Source: Maribellus maritimus (GTDB taxonomy: Bacteria; Bacteroidota; Bacteroidia; Bacteroidales; Prolixibacteraceae). From it: a stretch of DNA of 64,000 nucleotides. The notes beneath the pieces were generated by a model. It was not told the origin of the DNA. It saw only the letters and a program-made list of their open reading frames with translations, and made no database searches. The stretch covers positions 62,001-126,000 of the forward strand of contig NZ_JAIKLE010000019.1 in assembly GCF_022267315.1 (NCBI RefSeq), written 5' to 3'. How positions within the stretch are numbered: position 1 is the first letter of the stretch; every line of letters starts with the position of its first letter. Shown one piece after another: positions 44,203 to 53,621 of the stretch. Position numbers and translations under genes: made by a program.

Positions 44203-44616
44203 CTGGAGGACTCGTCGTTTGTAATCGATAACAGCTTTATATTTTACCAGAAAATCGCCTCCGATTAATCCACTAATTTCGAGGTTTGTTGCCCTGCAAT
44301 ACAGCTGATTGATATGAGAGAGATCGATCAAAGCAACTTTTAATTCTTCGACCTTAAATTTTCCCAGGTGAAAAGATTTTAGTGTACCTATTGTTGTTAT
44401 CAATGGTTTTTCGCCAATGCCGGCCGAGTGAATTTCCTCTGATATATCATCTGTGAAATTGTAGTATTCTTTTAATGTTTTGTCAAAAACGGTTTTTGAA
44501 GCTCCGGTATCAATTGCCCAGTAACCGGTAGTATCGTCTTTAAATCTCCCGTTGGCGATGATGTGGAAATTACCTTCTTCCAGTTCAATCACCTGCAGTG
44601 GAATTTTTATCTTCAT
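44191..44616 (-). CDS. Retropepsin-like aspartic protease
   Basis: 141 residues of a single-domain clan AA protease: the active-site WAIDTGASKTVF (Asp-Thr-Gly) and a later GLIGGDFLVKYKAVIDY typical of the fold. Retropepsin-like bacterial proteins work as dimers; substrates are unknown. No signal peptide is evident. It is the gene after mdh on the minus strand, and a terminator lies between them. Confidence 0.85.
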   Translation of the reverse strand: MKIKIPLQVIELEEGNFHIIANGRFKDDTTGYWAIDTGASKTVFDKTLKEYYNFTDDISEEIHSAGIGEKPLITTIGTLKSFHLGKFKVEELKVALIDLSHINQLYCRATNLEISGLIGGDFLVKYKAVIDYKRRVLQLNI

Positions 44617-44631
44617 GTGGTGAAAATATAC

Positions 44632-44663
44632 AAAAAACGGCTGACTCAGAGAATCAGCCGTTT
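44632..44663 (-). terminator. Intrinsic terminator of mdh
   Basis: AAACGGCTGA and TCAGCCGTTT arms (10 pairs) around a 9-base loop. On the minus strand TTTTTT follows the stem. It lies 22 bases downstream of the mdh stop. Confidence 0.9.
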
Positions 44664-44684
44664 ATATTTTGAGAAGAATCCTAT

Positions 44685-45620
44685 TTACAAAATATTCATT
44701 CCGTCGAGAACGTCCATTACGCCTTTTACTGCGTTTGAAGAACTAACAAGTAACTCTTTTTCGCTTTCGTTCAAAGCAACTTCAATAATTTCTTCAACCC
44801 CGTTTTTACCGAGCTTAACCGGTGCACCAACAAACATATCGTTTAAGCCGTATTCACCTTCCAATTTCACACAACAAGGGAAAATGCGTTTTTGGTCCAT
44901 AACGATGGCTTCTACCATTTGTGCAGCTGCTGATCCCGGAGCATACCATGCCGATGTTCCCATAAGATTTACCAATTCGCCACCGCCTTTTTTTGTTCTT
45001 TCAACGATAGCATTCAATTTTTCTTCGTCAATCAACTCAGTAACAGGGATACCTGAAACAGTCGTATAACGAGGAAGCGGAACCATTGTGTCACCGTGTC
45101 CACCCATTAAAAGTGCCTGGATATCTCTTGGAGATACGTCCAAGGCTTCGGCAAGAAAAGCACGGTAACGTGCAGTGTCTAAAATTCCGGCCATTCCCAT
45201 TACTTCTGTTTTTGGCTTTTTGGCTGTAACATAAGCAGCATAAGTCATTACGTCCAACGGATTGGAAACAATAATGATTTTTGCCTTTGGTGAATATTTC
45301 ACAACATTTTCAGTCACGCTTTTGACAATTCCTGCATTGATAGAAATCAAATCGTCGCGGCTCATTCCGGGTTTTCTCGGAACGCCGGATGTAATTACCA
45401 CAACTTCTGAATCAGCGGTTTTTGAATAATCACTTGTAGATCCAACTAATCTGGAATCATAATAATTAATGGGAGCAGTTTGCCACAAATCCAAAGCTTT
45501 TCCTTCAGACACACCTTCTTTGATGTCGAGCAAAACAACTTCCTGAACAATATTTTTTTCGGCAACAATTTGTGCACAGGTTGCACCAACATTACCAGCT
45601 CCTACTACTGTTACTTTCAT
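44685..45620 (-). CDS. mdh: Malate dehydrogenase
   Basis: 311 residues of the lactate-dehydrogenase-like class: NAD-binding VTVVGAGNVGATCAQ, VPRKPGMSRDDL with the substrate-binding Arg residues, and the active His in LLMGGHGDTMVPL. The Arg pattern fits malate rather than lactate. It converts malate to oxaloacetate in the TCA cycle. Monocistronic, with its own promoter and terminator. Confidence 0.95.
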   Translation of the reverse strand: MKVTVVGAGNVGATCAQIVAEKNIVQEVVLLDIKEGVSEGKALDLWQTAPINYYDSRLVGSTSDYSKTADSEVVVITSGVPRKPGMSRDDLISINAGIVKSVTENVVKYSPKAKIIIVSNPLDVMTYAAYVTAKKPKTEVMGMAGILDTARYRAFLAEALDVSPRDIQALLMGGHGDTMVPLPRYTTVSGIPVTELIDEEKLNAIVERTKKGGGELVNLMGTSAWYAPGSAAAQMVEAIVMDQKRIFPCCVKLEGEYGLNDMFVGAPVKLGKNGVEEIIEVALNESEKELLVSSSNAVKGVMDVLDGMNIL

Positions 45621-45695
45621 TTTGATAATGAGTTTTTTATGATTAAAACAAGACTATAATATAAACAATTTTTTTCAAAATATTTTTGAGAAGTG

Positions 45696-45726
45696 CAAAG
45701 ATAATTGATTTTACGAATGTTTGAAA
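45696..45726 (-). promoter_or_regulatory. Promoter of mdh
   Basis: On the minus strand TTTC, a 19-base spacer and TATCTTTG: one mismatch in the -33 box and a perfect -7 box for the Bacteroidota consensus, 76 bases upstream of the start codon. Confidence 0.65.
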
Positions 45727-45796
45727 CTATTATTCAAAGCGAATCCCGGTTTAACATTTTAGTAAAATCCCGGTTATTTACCTGTTTTTTGTACAG

Positions 45797-47959
45797 TTAG
45801 TTTAGCCAGTAGGTAATTTTTAAAACCAATGCCCGGTTTCGGGAATTCCAGCTACCTGGGATATAATTGTCGGTATAAACGATGTAAATATCAGAAACAG
45901 GTTGGTATCGCCACTGCAAACGCGAATTGATATTCATATTGTCAATCTGTTCGTTGTATTGCACAAATGTCGACCAGTATAGTTTTTCTGTAAACGTTAC
46001 ATCAATCTTTGGACCTACGAGCCAGAGCTTTGCATGCTCAAAGGGTTGCGGCAAATTTATATCGGTGTAATTAAAATTTAAGGACAGGTTTATGTAAGGT
46101 TGATATCTGTATCCAAATCGTCCGGAAATGTATTGGATATCCCCGTTGTAGAAAGTTCCTTTAGCCGCTTCTGCCGCCCAGTTAAACATGGTTTTTCGTG
46201 TAGAAGTATAACTTACTTTAGCATGTCCGAAGTTATACTCTGTTCCTGCAGGCAGATAATCTGCGGAGATATGCGTAGGATCAAAATCTCTTTGGAGTTT
46301 GATAAAAACGCTGTTGTATCCTATTTTAATGTTGGATCGATCCTGAAATTCAAATTGGTATGTGGCAGCATTTTCCTGGTCTATCCGGTTAAAATCCTGG
46401 TCGAAATAGAAATTTGTTTCCAGTGTAAGTCCGTGGCTCACAATTCGTTTGTTGGGAACAAACAAATATGTTATTTCGGGGCTGATGTGGTGATAGCCTG
46501 TGCGCGTAATATATCCCGTTTCAGCATTGAAATTTTCACCTACTGAGCGTTGGCCAATTATTGCCTGAATATTTTTTGTACTATAACTTAACAAGGCTCC
46601 CTGAGAATATTGATCTCCCGGATTGTCCGGTTGGAGAGACCGATGGTAATAGAACTTTCCTGACCAAATATTATTGGCACTTGCCAGGTTATAATCTACA
46701 CCCACTACACGGTTAAACATTGATGTGTCAACAGGTTGATCGATGTATTCTTTATTTACAAAAATAACGCCGATATTTGAGCGTGCAAAGACTTTCTTTT
46801 GTATCGACGCTACTGTAAAATTTCTTGCCAGAAAATTACTTGTTTTCTGAGTGGTCATATTCATAAAACCAATTCGCCAGTCATTTCCAATCTTTCCGCT
46901 AAGTCTTGCACCGGCCAAAACAGGAGCATCCAGACCAATTCGTCTTGAGAAGAAAGGTGTTGCAGTTTTCGAGCCGAAGTCGGCAAAAAGGTCGCTGTTT
47001 TCCAGAAAGAATTGTCGTTTTTCTGGGAAATACAACTCAAACCTGTCAATATTGGTTACTTGTTCATCAACTTCAACTTGTGCAAAATCGGGATTGTAGG
47101 TTAAGTCAAGATTCATTGATGTTGAGAGACCGACTTTTGCATCAAAACCAAAATCTTTTTTCCAGACATTTCCTGTGCCGGCTTCGTAATCGTTTGAAAA
47201 GCTTCCAAACAGATAGGGAATTAAAGAGAACATGATTTTTGATTTTGGAAGTGGATCGGCAAATTTTAATACTCCAGCGTAAGCAAGACTCGAAGTGGGG
47301 AATTGTCGGGGAACCGGTGCCCATGCCGATTTTTCGTTGGTTTTCAAATCGAGACGGCTAAAATTGGCATTCCATACCTTTGTTCCCGAGGGATAACGAA
47401 TGGACTTAAACGGGATTCTCATTTCACCAATCCATTTGTTTTCGTAGTGTTTTACTTTCGATTCCCATTTACAATCCCAGTTGAGGTTGCTGCCGGCACC
47501 TCCATGCATCACACCGTCCCATTTAGCTCCTGATGCCGAAAGGCCAAATGTGAATCCGGTTGTCTGGTCGAGAAATGTATCAAAAAAACCAAGGAAATTA
47601 TCGTTGTTGTAAAAAGTAAAATCGCGCCGGAACGATTCCATAATACGTTTTCCCGGAATGGTATCGTAAAAAGTAAAAGCAAGATAAAATGCTTTATCGT
47701 CATATGTCATTATCACTTCTGATGGTTGAATGGCCAGTCCGGTATCGATGGGTAAAACGGCGTGAAAATCGTTTGCTTTTTCGGCTGTTAACCAGGCTGG
47801 CTCGTCAATTACTCCATCAATATTAATTGCTGATTGCGCTTTTTTTATATTTAATACAAAATCTTTATTGAATGTATTTAAAGTAGTATCTTTTTTTGAC
47901 TGAGCGAAAAGATGAGTAAAACATGCCAGCAGCAAAACCGGCAACCACAGTTTTTTCAT
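45797..47959 (-). CDS. DUF5916 outer-membrane protein with CBM9-like domain
   Basis: 720 residues. A signal peptide (KKLWLPVLLLACFTHLFAQ) is followed by a CBM9-like sugar-binding domain (residues about 35-210, IDGVIDEPAWLTAEKANDFH), then the DUF5916 beta-barrel portion ending in aromatic-rich strands (VLKITYWLN). Proteins of this family are outer-membrane and common near polysaccharide loci. It lies 121 bases after the last sulfatase gene and may be the last member of the locus or a separate unit. Confidence 0.88.
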   Translation of the reverse strand: MKKLWLPVLLLACFTHLFAQSKKDTTLNTFNKDFVLNIKKAQSAINIDGVIDEPAWLTAEKANDFHAVLPIDTGLAIQPSEVIMTYDDKAFYLAFTFYDTIPGKRIMESFRRDFTFYNNDNFLGFFDTFLDQTTGFTFGLSASGAKWDGVMHGGAGSNLNWDCKWESKVKHYENKWIGEMRIPFKSIRYPSGTKVWNANFSRLDLKTNEKSAWAPVPRQFPTSSLAYAGVLKFADPLPKSKIMFSLIPYLFGSFSNDYEAGTGNVWKKDFGFDAKVGLSTSMNLDLTYNPDFAQVEVDEQVTNIDRFELYFPEKRQFFLENSDLFADFGSKTATPFFSRRIGLDAPVLAGARLSGKIGNDWRIGFMNMTTQKTSNFLARNFTVASIQKKVFARSNIGVIFVNKEYIDQPVDTSMFNRVVGVDYNLASANNIWSGKFYYHRSLQPDNPGDQYSQGALLSYSTKNIQAIIGQRSVGENFNAETGYITRTGYHHISPEITYLFVPNKRIVSHGLTLETNFYFDQDFNRIDQENAATYQFEFQDRSNIKIGYNSVFIKLQRDFDPTHISADYLPAGTEYNFGHAKVSYTSTRKTMFNWAAEAAKGTFYNGDIQYISGRFGYRYQPYINLSLNFNYTDINLPQPFEHAKLWLVGPKIDVTFTEKLYWSTFVQYNEQIDNMNINSRLQWRYQPVSDIYIVYTDNYIPGSWNSRNRALVLKITYWLN

Positions 47960-48080
47960 TGTTAGTTTTTATTTTAGCTGGTTAAAGAAAGCAAATATAT
48001 TCAATTTGTCAGATAAACAAACAAAGAATGCAATGATTTGAAGAACAGGCTGATATTTTTGATATTAATGAAACATTATC

Positions 48081-49475
48081 CTAATTTTCAGGTTGAACCA
48101 GCTGGTATTTCTCATCATATAATTTTAATTGCCGGGCTTTCCATTGAGCTCCTTCCAGAAATACAGGGTGGGGTTGTACCACATCCCAGTCACCCAGCTT
48201 TTTTAACATCGATTTTGTTTGTTCCAGATGGTCTAAAGCTACATCGTTTTGCTCTGAAATATCTTTTGATAAATCAAAGAGCATGGGTAACCTGTCGGGC
48301 AGCCGTATCAGTTTCCAGTTTCCTTCGCGGATAGCAGCACTAATTGTAAAACGCCAATTAAACGAATTGTGAGGTTTTGTATTCATTTCGCCGGTTAAAA
48401 ACGGAATTAGGTTCACTCCTTCCAATTTTATATCGCTTGTCACTCTACCTCCGGCCAGTTCAAAAAATGTGCGGGCGATATCGATTGAAATTACCGGATC
48501 GTTGAAGGTTTTACCAGCCGGAAGTTTTTCTTTCCATTTCATAATAAACGGCACATGAATTCCACCTTCAAGTAAAATTCCTTTTTGTCCGTTAAAAGGT
48601 GCGTTAACAGACGCGTTTTGGTCGCAAGGACCGCCATTATCACTTAGAAAAACGATTAATGTACTTTCTTCCAGTCCCTCCTTTTCAAGGGTTTTTATAA
48701 TTCTGCCGACGTTTACATCAAGCCGGTGAACCATAGCACAATAAGTTCGGCGTTTTTTATCTTTTATGTGTTTGAATAACTCAAGATCTTCTTTGGTTGC
48801 CTGCATTGGCGCATGCGGGGCATTAAACGACGCAAACAAAAAAAATGGTTCGTTTTTATGACGTTTGATAAAATCGATACATTCGTCACCTTTGTCGTCG
48901 GTAATGTAGGTAATTGGCTGTGGTGTTTTATAGTTGCATTCAATGGGGCATTTATAACCATTGCCGTCGTTTTCGGCAACAAAGTAATCGTGGCCACCAC
49001 CGGTGTAACCCCACATTTCATCAAAACCACGTTTTAAAGGATGAAAGTAAGGTTCCGCTCCCAAATGCCATTTCCCGATTAACCCGGTTACATAACCCTG
49101 TTTTTTTAATCTTGCGGCAATTGTTGTTTCGGTGAGTGGAAGACCGTTGTATTTTTCGTCAAATCCGGGTTGAACTTCTGCCAGATTATTGTCATGGCCA
49201 AAATGCACCTGGTTTCTGCCGGTTAATAATCCAGCTCTAGAAGGGCTGCAAACCGGTGCTGAAACATAACCGTTTGTAAAATTCACCCCATTCTCCGCCA
49301 ATCTGTCGATGTTGGGAGTGTGAATTTGCTTGCTGCCATTCAGGCTCAAATCAGCAAAACCCAAATCGTCGGCAAGTATCAGAATAAAATTTGGCTTTTC
49401 TTTCACCTGAGCGATTGTATTCTCTGAAAAAGATAAGAAAGAAATCATGGACAGAAGTATAGAAATATGTTTCAT
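48081..49475 (-). CDS. S1-family sulfatase
   Basis: 464 residues. A signal peptide (ISILLSMISFLSFSENTIAQ) precedes the metal-binding FILILADDLGFAD and the active-site VCSPSRAGLLTGR, where Cys76 should become formylglycine. Other family residues are GKWHLG and FLSDNGGP. It would remove sulfate esters from a glycan in the periplasm. It follows the phosphodiesterase gene by 19 bases, in the polysaccharide locus. Confidence 0.95.
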   Translation of the reverse strand: MKHISILLSMISFLSFSENTIAQVKEKPNFILILADDLGFADLSLNGSKQIHTPNIDRLAENGVNFTNGYVSAPVCSPSRAGLLTGRNQVHFGHDNNLAEVQPGFDEKYNGLPLTETTIAARLKKQGYVTGLIGKWHLGAEPYFHPLKRGFDEMWGYTGGGHDYFVAENDGNGYKCPIECNYKTPQPITYITDDKGDECIDFIKRHKNEPFFLFASFNAPHAPMQATKEDLELFKHIKDKKRRTYCAMVHRLDVNVGRIIKTLEKEGLEESTLIVFLSDNGGPCDQNASVNAPFNGQKGILLEGGIHVPFIMKWKEKLPAGKTFNDPVISIDIARTFFELAGGRVTSDIKLEGVNLIPFLTGEMNTKPHNSFNWRFTISAAIREGNWKLIRLPDRLPMLFDLSKDISEQNDVALDHLEQTKSMLKKLGDWDVVQPHPVFLEGAQWKARQLKLYDEKYQLVQPEN

Positions 49476-49494
49476 AAAGAACAGTTTTTTGGGA

Positions 49495-50457
49495 TTAATG
49501 TAAATATTTGTGTTTTGTACTTTCCTCTGTTGTAAGTGTAAGAATTTTGCTCAACTGAACAGGAATATCCGTCTCAAGCGCGTCAATTCCCAGTTTTAAT
49601 AAATCTTCGTAATCTTTTTTGAGTGATTCTATATCTTTTACTTCTCCGTTTGAAATTAAAAGATCGAGATTGCGCGAGGTTCCCATGATACAAATTGCTC
49701 CACGTTTGTGGATCATGTCAATTACCTCTTTTTTTTCCGGTTGTTGATGCCCGACAAATGCAATAATATTACTCCACGGAATTTCAGTATTGTCAAATTC
49801 CAGGACTTTTTCCGGACTACCTATAAAAACCTGTATCATTATATTTTTATTCAGGTTATAACAGGTTTTGGCATCTTTGAAAGAGTATGCTGATATAATT
49901 GTATAAGCTTCGGCGTTATTTTTTTCGACTATCTCCAGCCGTTTTTCGATTGAAACATCTTTTTTATCCAAGAGTAAAATGGCTTTTCCCTTTGCCCATT
50001 GCAGGGCTTCATTTAGGGTTGGAATACCATAATCGGCAACATTGCCGTTGAGATCTTTTAGTTTTAGCCGGCTTAACTCGTCAAATGTAAAATCTGAAAC
50101 TTTTCCTCTGCCGGTTGTAGTCCGTTCAAGGCTTGAATCATGCAATAATATAACAACGCTGTCTTTGGTATATCTCGGGTCAACTTCGAGAATGGAAGGC
50201 GTATGGTTTGCCGTATTCTCAAATGTTGCAATACAATTTTCAGGCATATTGTTTTCAGGGCCGCCTCTGTGGGCGCTAATCAAATGAAAGTTGTCTCCCT
50301 GGTAGCTCAAAAATTGTTGCAGCTCGTCAAATGTTTCCAGATGAATGTAGTTGTGCTTTGTATTTTGGGATTTTGCACCTGAATTCAAAAATATACTGAA
50401 AACACAAAGTATCAGAATGTGGATAAGTTTTAATCTGTTATTTGGTTTCTTTTGCAT
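49495..50457 (-). CDS. Glycerophosphodiester phosphodiesterase family protein
   Basis: 320 residues with a signal peptide. The GDPD barrel motifs are present: ISAHRGGPENNMPENCIATF, LEVDPRYTKDSVVILLHDSS (catalytic His and metal ligands) and LERTTTGRGKVSDFT. Such secreted members cleave glycerol-phosphate esters, from lipids or substituted glycans. It sits between two sulfatase genes with 16- and 19-base gaps, which suggests a phosphodiester decoration on the target glycan. Confidence 0.9.
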   Translation of the reverse strand: MQKKPNNRLKLIHILILCVFSIFLNSGAKSQNTKHNYIHLETFDELQQFLSYQGDNFHLISAHRGGPENNMPENCIATFENTANHTPSILEVDPRYTKDSVVILLHDSSLERTTTGRGKVSDFTFDELSRLKLKDLNGNVADYGIPTLNEALQWAKGKAILLLDKKDVSIEKRLEIVEKNNAEAYTIISAYSFKDAKTCYNLNKNIMIQVFIGSPEKVLEFDNTEIPWSNIIAFVGHQQPEKKEVIDMIHKRGAICIMGTSRNLDLLISNGEVKDIESLKKDYEDLLKLGIDALETDIPVQLSKILTLTTEESTKHKYLH

Positions 50458-50472
50458 AAGAAAATCAACATT

Positions 50473-51900
50473 TTAGTTGCTCGCGAATTTGTATTCCGAA
50501 TTTAACTCTTCGGGGACGGGTGCGTTTATCTCCTCCCGCCATTTTTTTAGCAGGTTTAACAATTCATCTCTTTTGGCAGGATTTGATTCCGCCAGATTAT
50601 TTTTTTCACTGATATCATCTTCGAGATCATACAATTCAATGTCGTTGTTTTCAAAATACTGAATAAGTTTCCAGTTGCCCAAACGAATAGCAGATCCCGG
50701 GCGGGTGCGGAAGAGCGGATCCTGGGTTGTTGTATCGTTTTTGACATACGCTTCAAGATAAATTGGAAAATGCCAGAAGAGTGGTCGTTCTTCCGGCGTC
50801 TCGTTTTGGGTTAAAACAGGCAGGAGACTTTTCCCATCCAGGATTTTGTTTGTGGGTTTTTCAATCCCCGCAACGTCCAGGATTGTAGGATAAAAATCGA
50901 GGTTTGTTACCGGAGCATCGGATTTACTGCCCGGTTTTACTTTGCCAAACCAGCTCACAAATAGGGGTTCCCGGATTCCTCCTTCGTAGTAAGAACCTTT
51001 TCCTGAGCGCAACGGCCATTGTTTGGTAATTCCGTAGTGTCCTCCATTATCGGAAGTAAAAAGAATAAATGTATTTTTGAGTTTATCTGAATTTTTAAGT
51101 TCACCAATTAATCTCCCGATTTGAGCATCGATATTCTCAACCATTGTAGCATATTCCGCATTGTTTTGTCCGTTCCATTCCGCTTTGTTTTTATACTTGG
51201 GAAGTAATTCAGTAACAGGCTGAATCGGTGTGTGCACAGCATAAGATGCATAATACAGAAAGAAAGGTGTATCCGTGTTTTTTATGAATTTGAGGGTTTT
51301 ATCCATTATTAAATCAGAAAGATAATAATCGTCCTTTGGTGCTTCCAGTGAAGGTACATTTTTATAGGGTGGATAGTAACTTCCCGGATTACCTGCATGG
51401 CTGCCACCAATATTTATATCAAACCCGAAGTTAATCGGATTGTCTGAAAGGTGCCATTTCCCGGCATGACAGGTTTTGTATCCGGCTTGTTGCAAAAGCC
51501 GGGGGAAGAGTAAATTGCCTTCCGGCATGTATTCGTTGTTAACGACCGGAATTAATTTTCGGTCGCTGCTTTTTCCTCTTTCCGAATTTGCAACGGTGTA
51601 TATGCCGTGTCTTGGGGGCCACTGGCCGCTCATCATACAGGCGCGGCTGGGAGCACAGTTGGACGCTGAGGCATAGGCGTTTGTGAAAATCATTCCACTG
51701 GCTGCCAACGCGTCTATATTTGGGGTTTCATAGTATTCCGAGCCCATAAAACCTACATCACGCCAACCCATATCATCAATGTTTATTAAAATGATGTTGG
51801 GTTTTGGTTCAGACTTTTCCGGAGTTCTACTACAACTGAACAAAAAAAATGAAATCAGAAGGCTTGAGGTAAAATGAAATATTATTGTAAACGATCTCAT
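50473..51900 (-). CDS. S1-family sulfatase (lipoprotein)
   Basis: 475 residues from the ATG at 51900, where the signal peptide starts (FTIIFHFTSSLLISFFLFSC); 19 more codons are open upstream but would precede the signal. The lipobox Cys is about residue 23. NIDDMGWRDVGFMGSEYYET carries the metal Asp pair, and NCAPSRACMMSGQ the formylglycine Cys82. SLLPVLTQNE and the C-terminal IELYDLEDDISE fit the family. It is anchored in the membrane and acts on sulfated sugars. Confidence 0.93.
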   Translation of the reverse strand: MRSFTIIFHFTSSLLISFFLFSCSRTPEKSEPKPNIILINIDDMGWRDVGFMGSEYYETPNIDALAASGMIFTNAYASASNCAPSRACMMSGQWPPRHGIYTVANSERGKSSDRKLIPVVNNEYMPEGNLLFPRLLQQAGYKTCHAGKWHLSDNPINFGFDINIGGSHAGNPGSYYPPYKNVPSLEAPKDDYYLSDLIMDKTLKFIKNTDTPFFLYYASYAVHTPIQPVTELLPKYKNKAEWNGQNNAEYATMVENIDAQIGRLIGELKNSDKLKNTFILFTSDNGGHYGITKQWPLRSGKGSYYEGGIREPLFVSWFGKVKPGSKSDAPVTNLDFYPTILDVAGIEKPTNKILDGKSLLPVLTQNETPEERPLFWHFPIYLEAYVKNDTTTQDPLFRTRPGSAIRLGNWKLIQYFENNDIELYDLEDDISEKNNLAESNPAKRDELLNLLKKWREEINAPVPEELNSEYKFASN

Positions 51901-51930
51901 TTTTATTGAAAACTTCTGATGGATATTGTT

Positions 51931-51963
51931 TTCACGGTGCGACTTAAAGTGGCGCACCGTGAA
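51931..51963 (-). repeat. Intercistronic hairpin between two sulfatase genes
   Basis: TTCACGGTGCG at 51931-51941 and its perfect reverse complement at 51953-51963, an 11-pair stem with an 11-base loop. No T-tract follows on the minus strand, so it looks like a message-stabilising or processing site and not a terminator. Confidence 0.65.
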
Positions 51964-51970
51964 TGGTATA

Positions 51971-53545
51971 TCATTTTAGTTCCAGTTGTTGAATATTTTC
52001 AAAATCAGCTCCTCTGATTTGCTTAAATATTTCAACCATCTCTTGTAATTTCTCCGGGTTTTCTTTTGCCTGGTTTTTTTGCTCACCAATATCACTGGAA
52101 AGGTCGTACAATTGAAATTCGGATGAGTTACCCAACTCAATATTCACTGAATTGTTTTTTGCCGGGCCTTCATATGGCGGGATCATTACCCAGTTTCCTT
52201 TGCGTAGAGCTGTTCTGGAAGTAGCTTCCAAAACCAACTCTTCACGCCCTTTTTCAGATTTGCCCATAAACACATCAAGCAAATTTTTACTGTCTTCGGT
52301 TTTGTTATCGCTACCAACCAGTTCTGCCAGCGACGAAAAAATATCAATCTGGCTTACCATCGCGTCTGAAACGCCGGGTGTAACTTTACCATTCCAGTAT
52401 ACAACAAACGGAACTCTTGTTCCAGCTTCAAACAAACTGTATTTGCCTCCACGCAGAGGTCCCCATGGAGTATGATCTCCTAATTTCTCAACTGCATCAT
52501 CATAATAACCGTCATTCAGAACCGGGCCGTTGTCGCTTGAAAAAATAATAAGTGTGTTATCCAGAATTCCTTCGCTCTGAAGTGTTTGGATAAATTCACC
52601 AATACACCAGTCGGCTTCCACAATTGCATCTCCTCGTGGCCCCATACCCGATAAACCAACAAATCTTTCGTTCGGAGTTCTTGGTACATGAGGTTGCTGA
52701 AGTGCGTAATAAAGAAAAAACGGACCATCTTTATGTTGCTGAACGTATTGTTTTGCTTTTTCAAGAAAAGTATCGGCCATATCTTCATCAATCCATTTCG
52801 CTTTTTCACCGCCTTTCATAAAACCGATTCTTGGAATTCCGTTTACTATGCTGTTGTTGTGACCATGATGCCATTTCATTTTGAGAAGTTCCGGGTTATC
52901 TTTACCTGTGGGTTCTCCTTCAAAGTTTTTTTGGTAGTTAACCTGAATTGGATCGTCTTGCTCCAGTCCAACCACATTACCATCTTTAATATATACCGTT
53001 GGAACCCTGTCTTGTGTGGCAGCCATTATATATGAGTAGTCAAAGCCAACCTGGTTGGGTCCGGGAGCAATGGTTTCGTTCCAATCTACATTCCCACTTC
53101 CTAAACCCAAATGCCATTTCCCCACAACTCCTGTGTAATAGCCTTTTTCTTTTAGCATTTTCGGAATTGTTAATTGTTCAGTGCCAATGAGAAGAGGAGC
53201 TGTTCCGGGAAGAATTTTTGCATTTTCATTTCTCCAGGGATATTGTCCGGTTAACAGTGCATACCTGCTGGGGCTGCAGGTTGCTGATGAGGCATAACCG
53301 GTGGTAAACCGCACTCCGCCGTTCGCCAGTTTATCCATGTTAGGTGTGTGAATCTCAGTTGCGCCATAAGCGCCAACATCTCCATATCCAAGATCATCCA
53401 TATAAATAATGACGATATTCGGTAATTTTTCCGGTTCGTTTTGTTCTTTTTTAGAACTATTCTGACAACCGAAAACACCAAGTGTCAGTATAATGATAAA
53501 AATTGAAAACACTTTATTGGATTTGGTTCTGACTCTCATTTTCAT
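51971..53545 (-). CDS. S1-family sulfatase (lipoprotein)
   Basis: 524 residues. The lipobox is GVFGC at about residue 27. The metal site is YMDDLGYGDVGAYG, the formylglycine Cys90 is in ATCSPSRYALLTGQYPW, and GKWHLG and SSDNGPV follow; it resembles arylsulfatase A-like enzymes. It follows the GH27 gene by 76 bases in the same direction. Together with the other two it suggests a substrate with several sulfation positions. Confidence 0.94.
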   Translation of the reverse strand: MKMRVRTKSNKVFSIFIIILTLGVFGCQNSSKKEQNEPEKLPNIVIIYMDDLGYGDVGAYGATEIHTPNMDKLANGGVRFTTGYASSATCSPSRYALLTGQYPWRNENAKILPGTAPLLIGTEQLTIPKMLKEKGYYTGVVGKWHLGLGSGNVDWNETIAPGPNQVGFDYSYIMAATQDRVPTVYIKDGNVVGLEQDDPIQVNYQKNFEGEPTGKDNPELLKMKWHHGHNNSIVNGIPRIGFMKGGEKAKWIDEDMADTFLEKAKQYVQQHKDGPFFLYYALQQPHVPRTPNERFVGLSGMGPRGDAIVEADWCIGEFIQTLQSEGILDNTLIIFSSDNGPVLNDGYYDDAVEKLGDHTPWGPLRGGKYSLFEAGTRVPFVVYWNGKVTPGVSDAMVSQIDIFSSLAELVGSDNKTEDSKNLLDVFMGKSEKGREELVLEATSRTALRKGNWVMIPPYEGPAKNNSVNIELGNSSEFQLYDLSSDIGEQKNQAKENPEKLQEMVEIFKQIRGADFENIQQLELK

Positions 53546-53621
53546 TTGAAATTTTGTTTAAAATAAGTTTAATTTAAGTCTCTCGGATACGATTCAAGTG
53601 AGCAAGTTTATAATTTTTTTG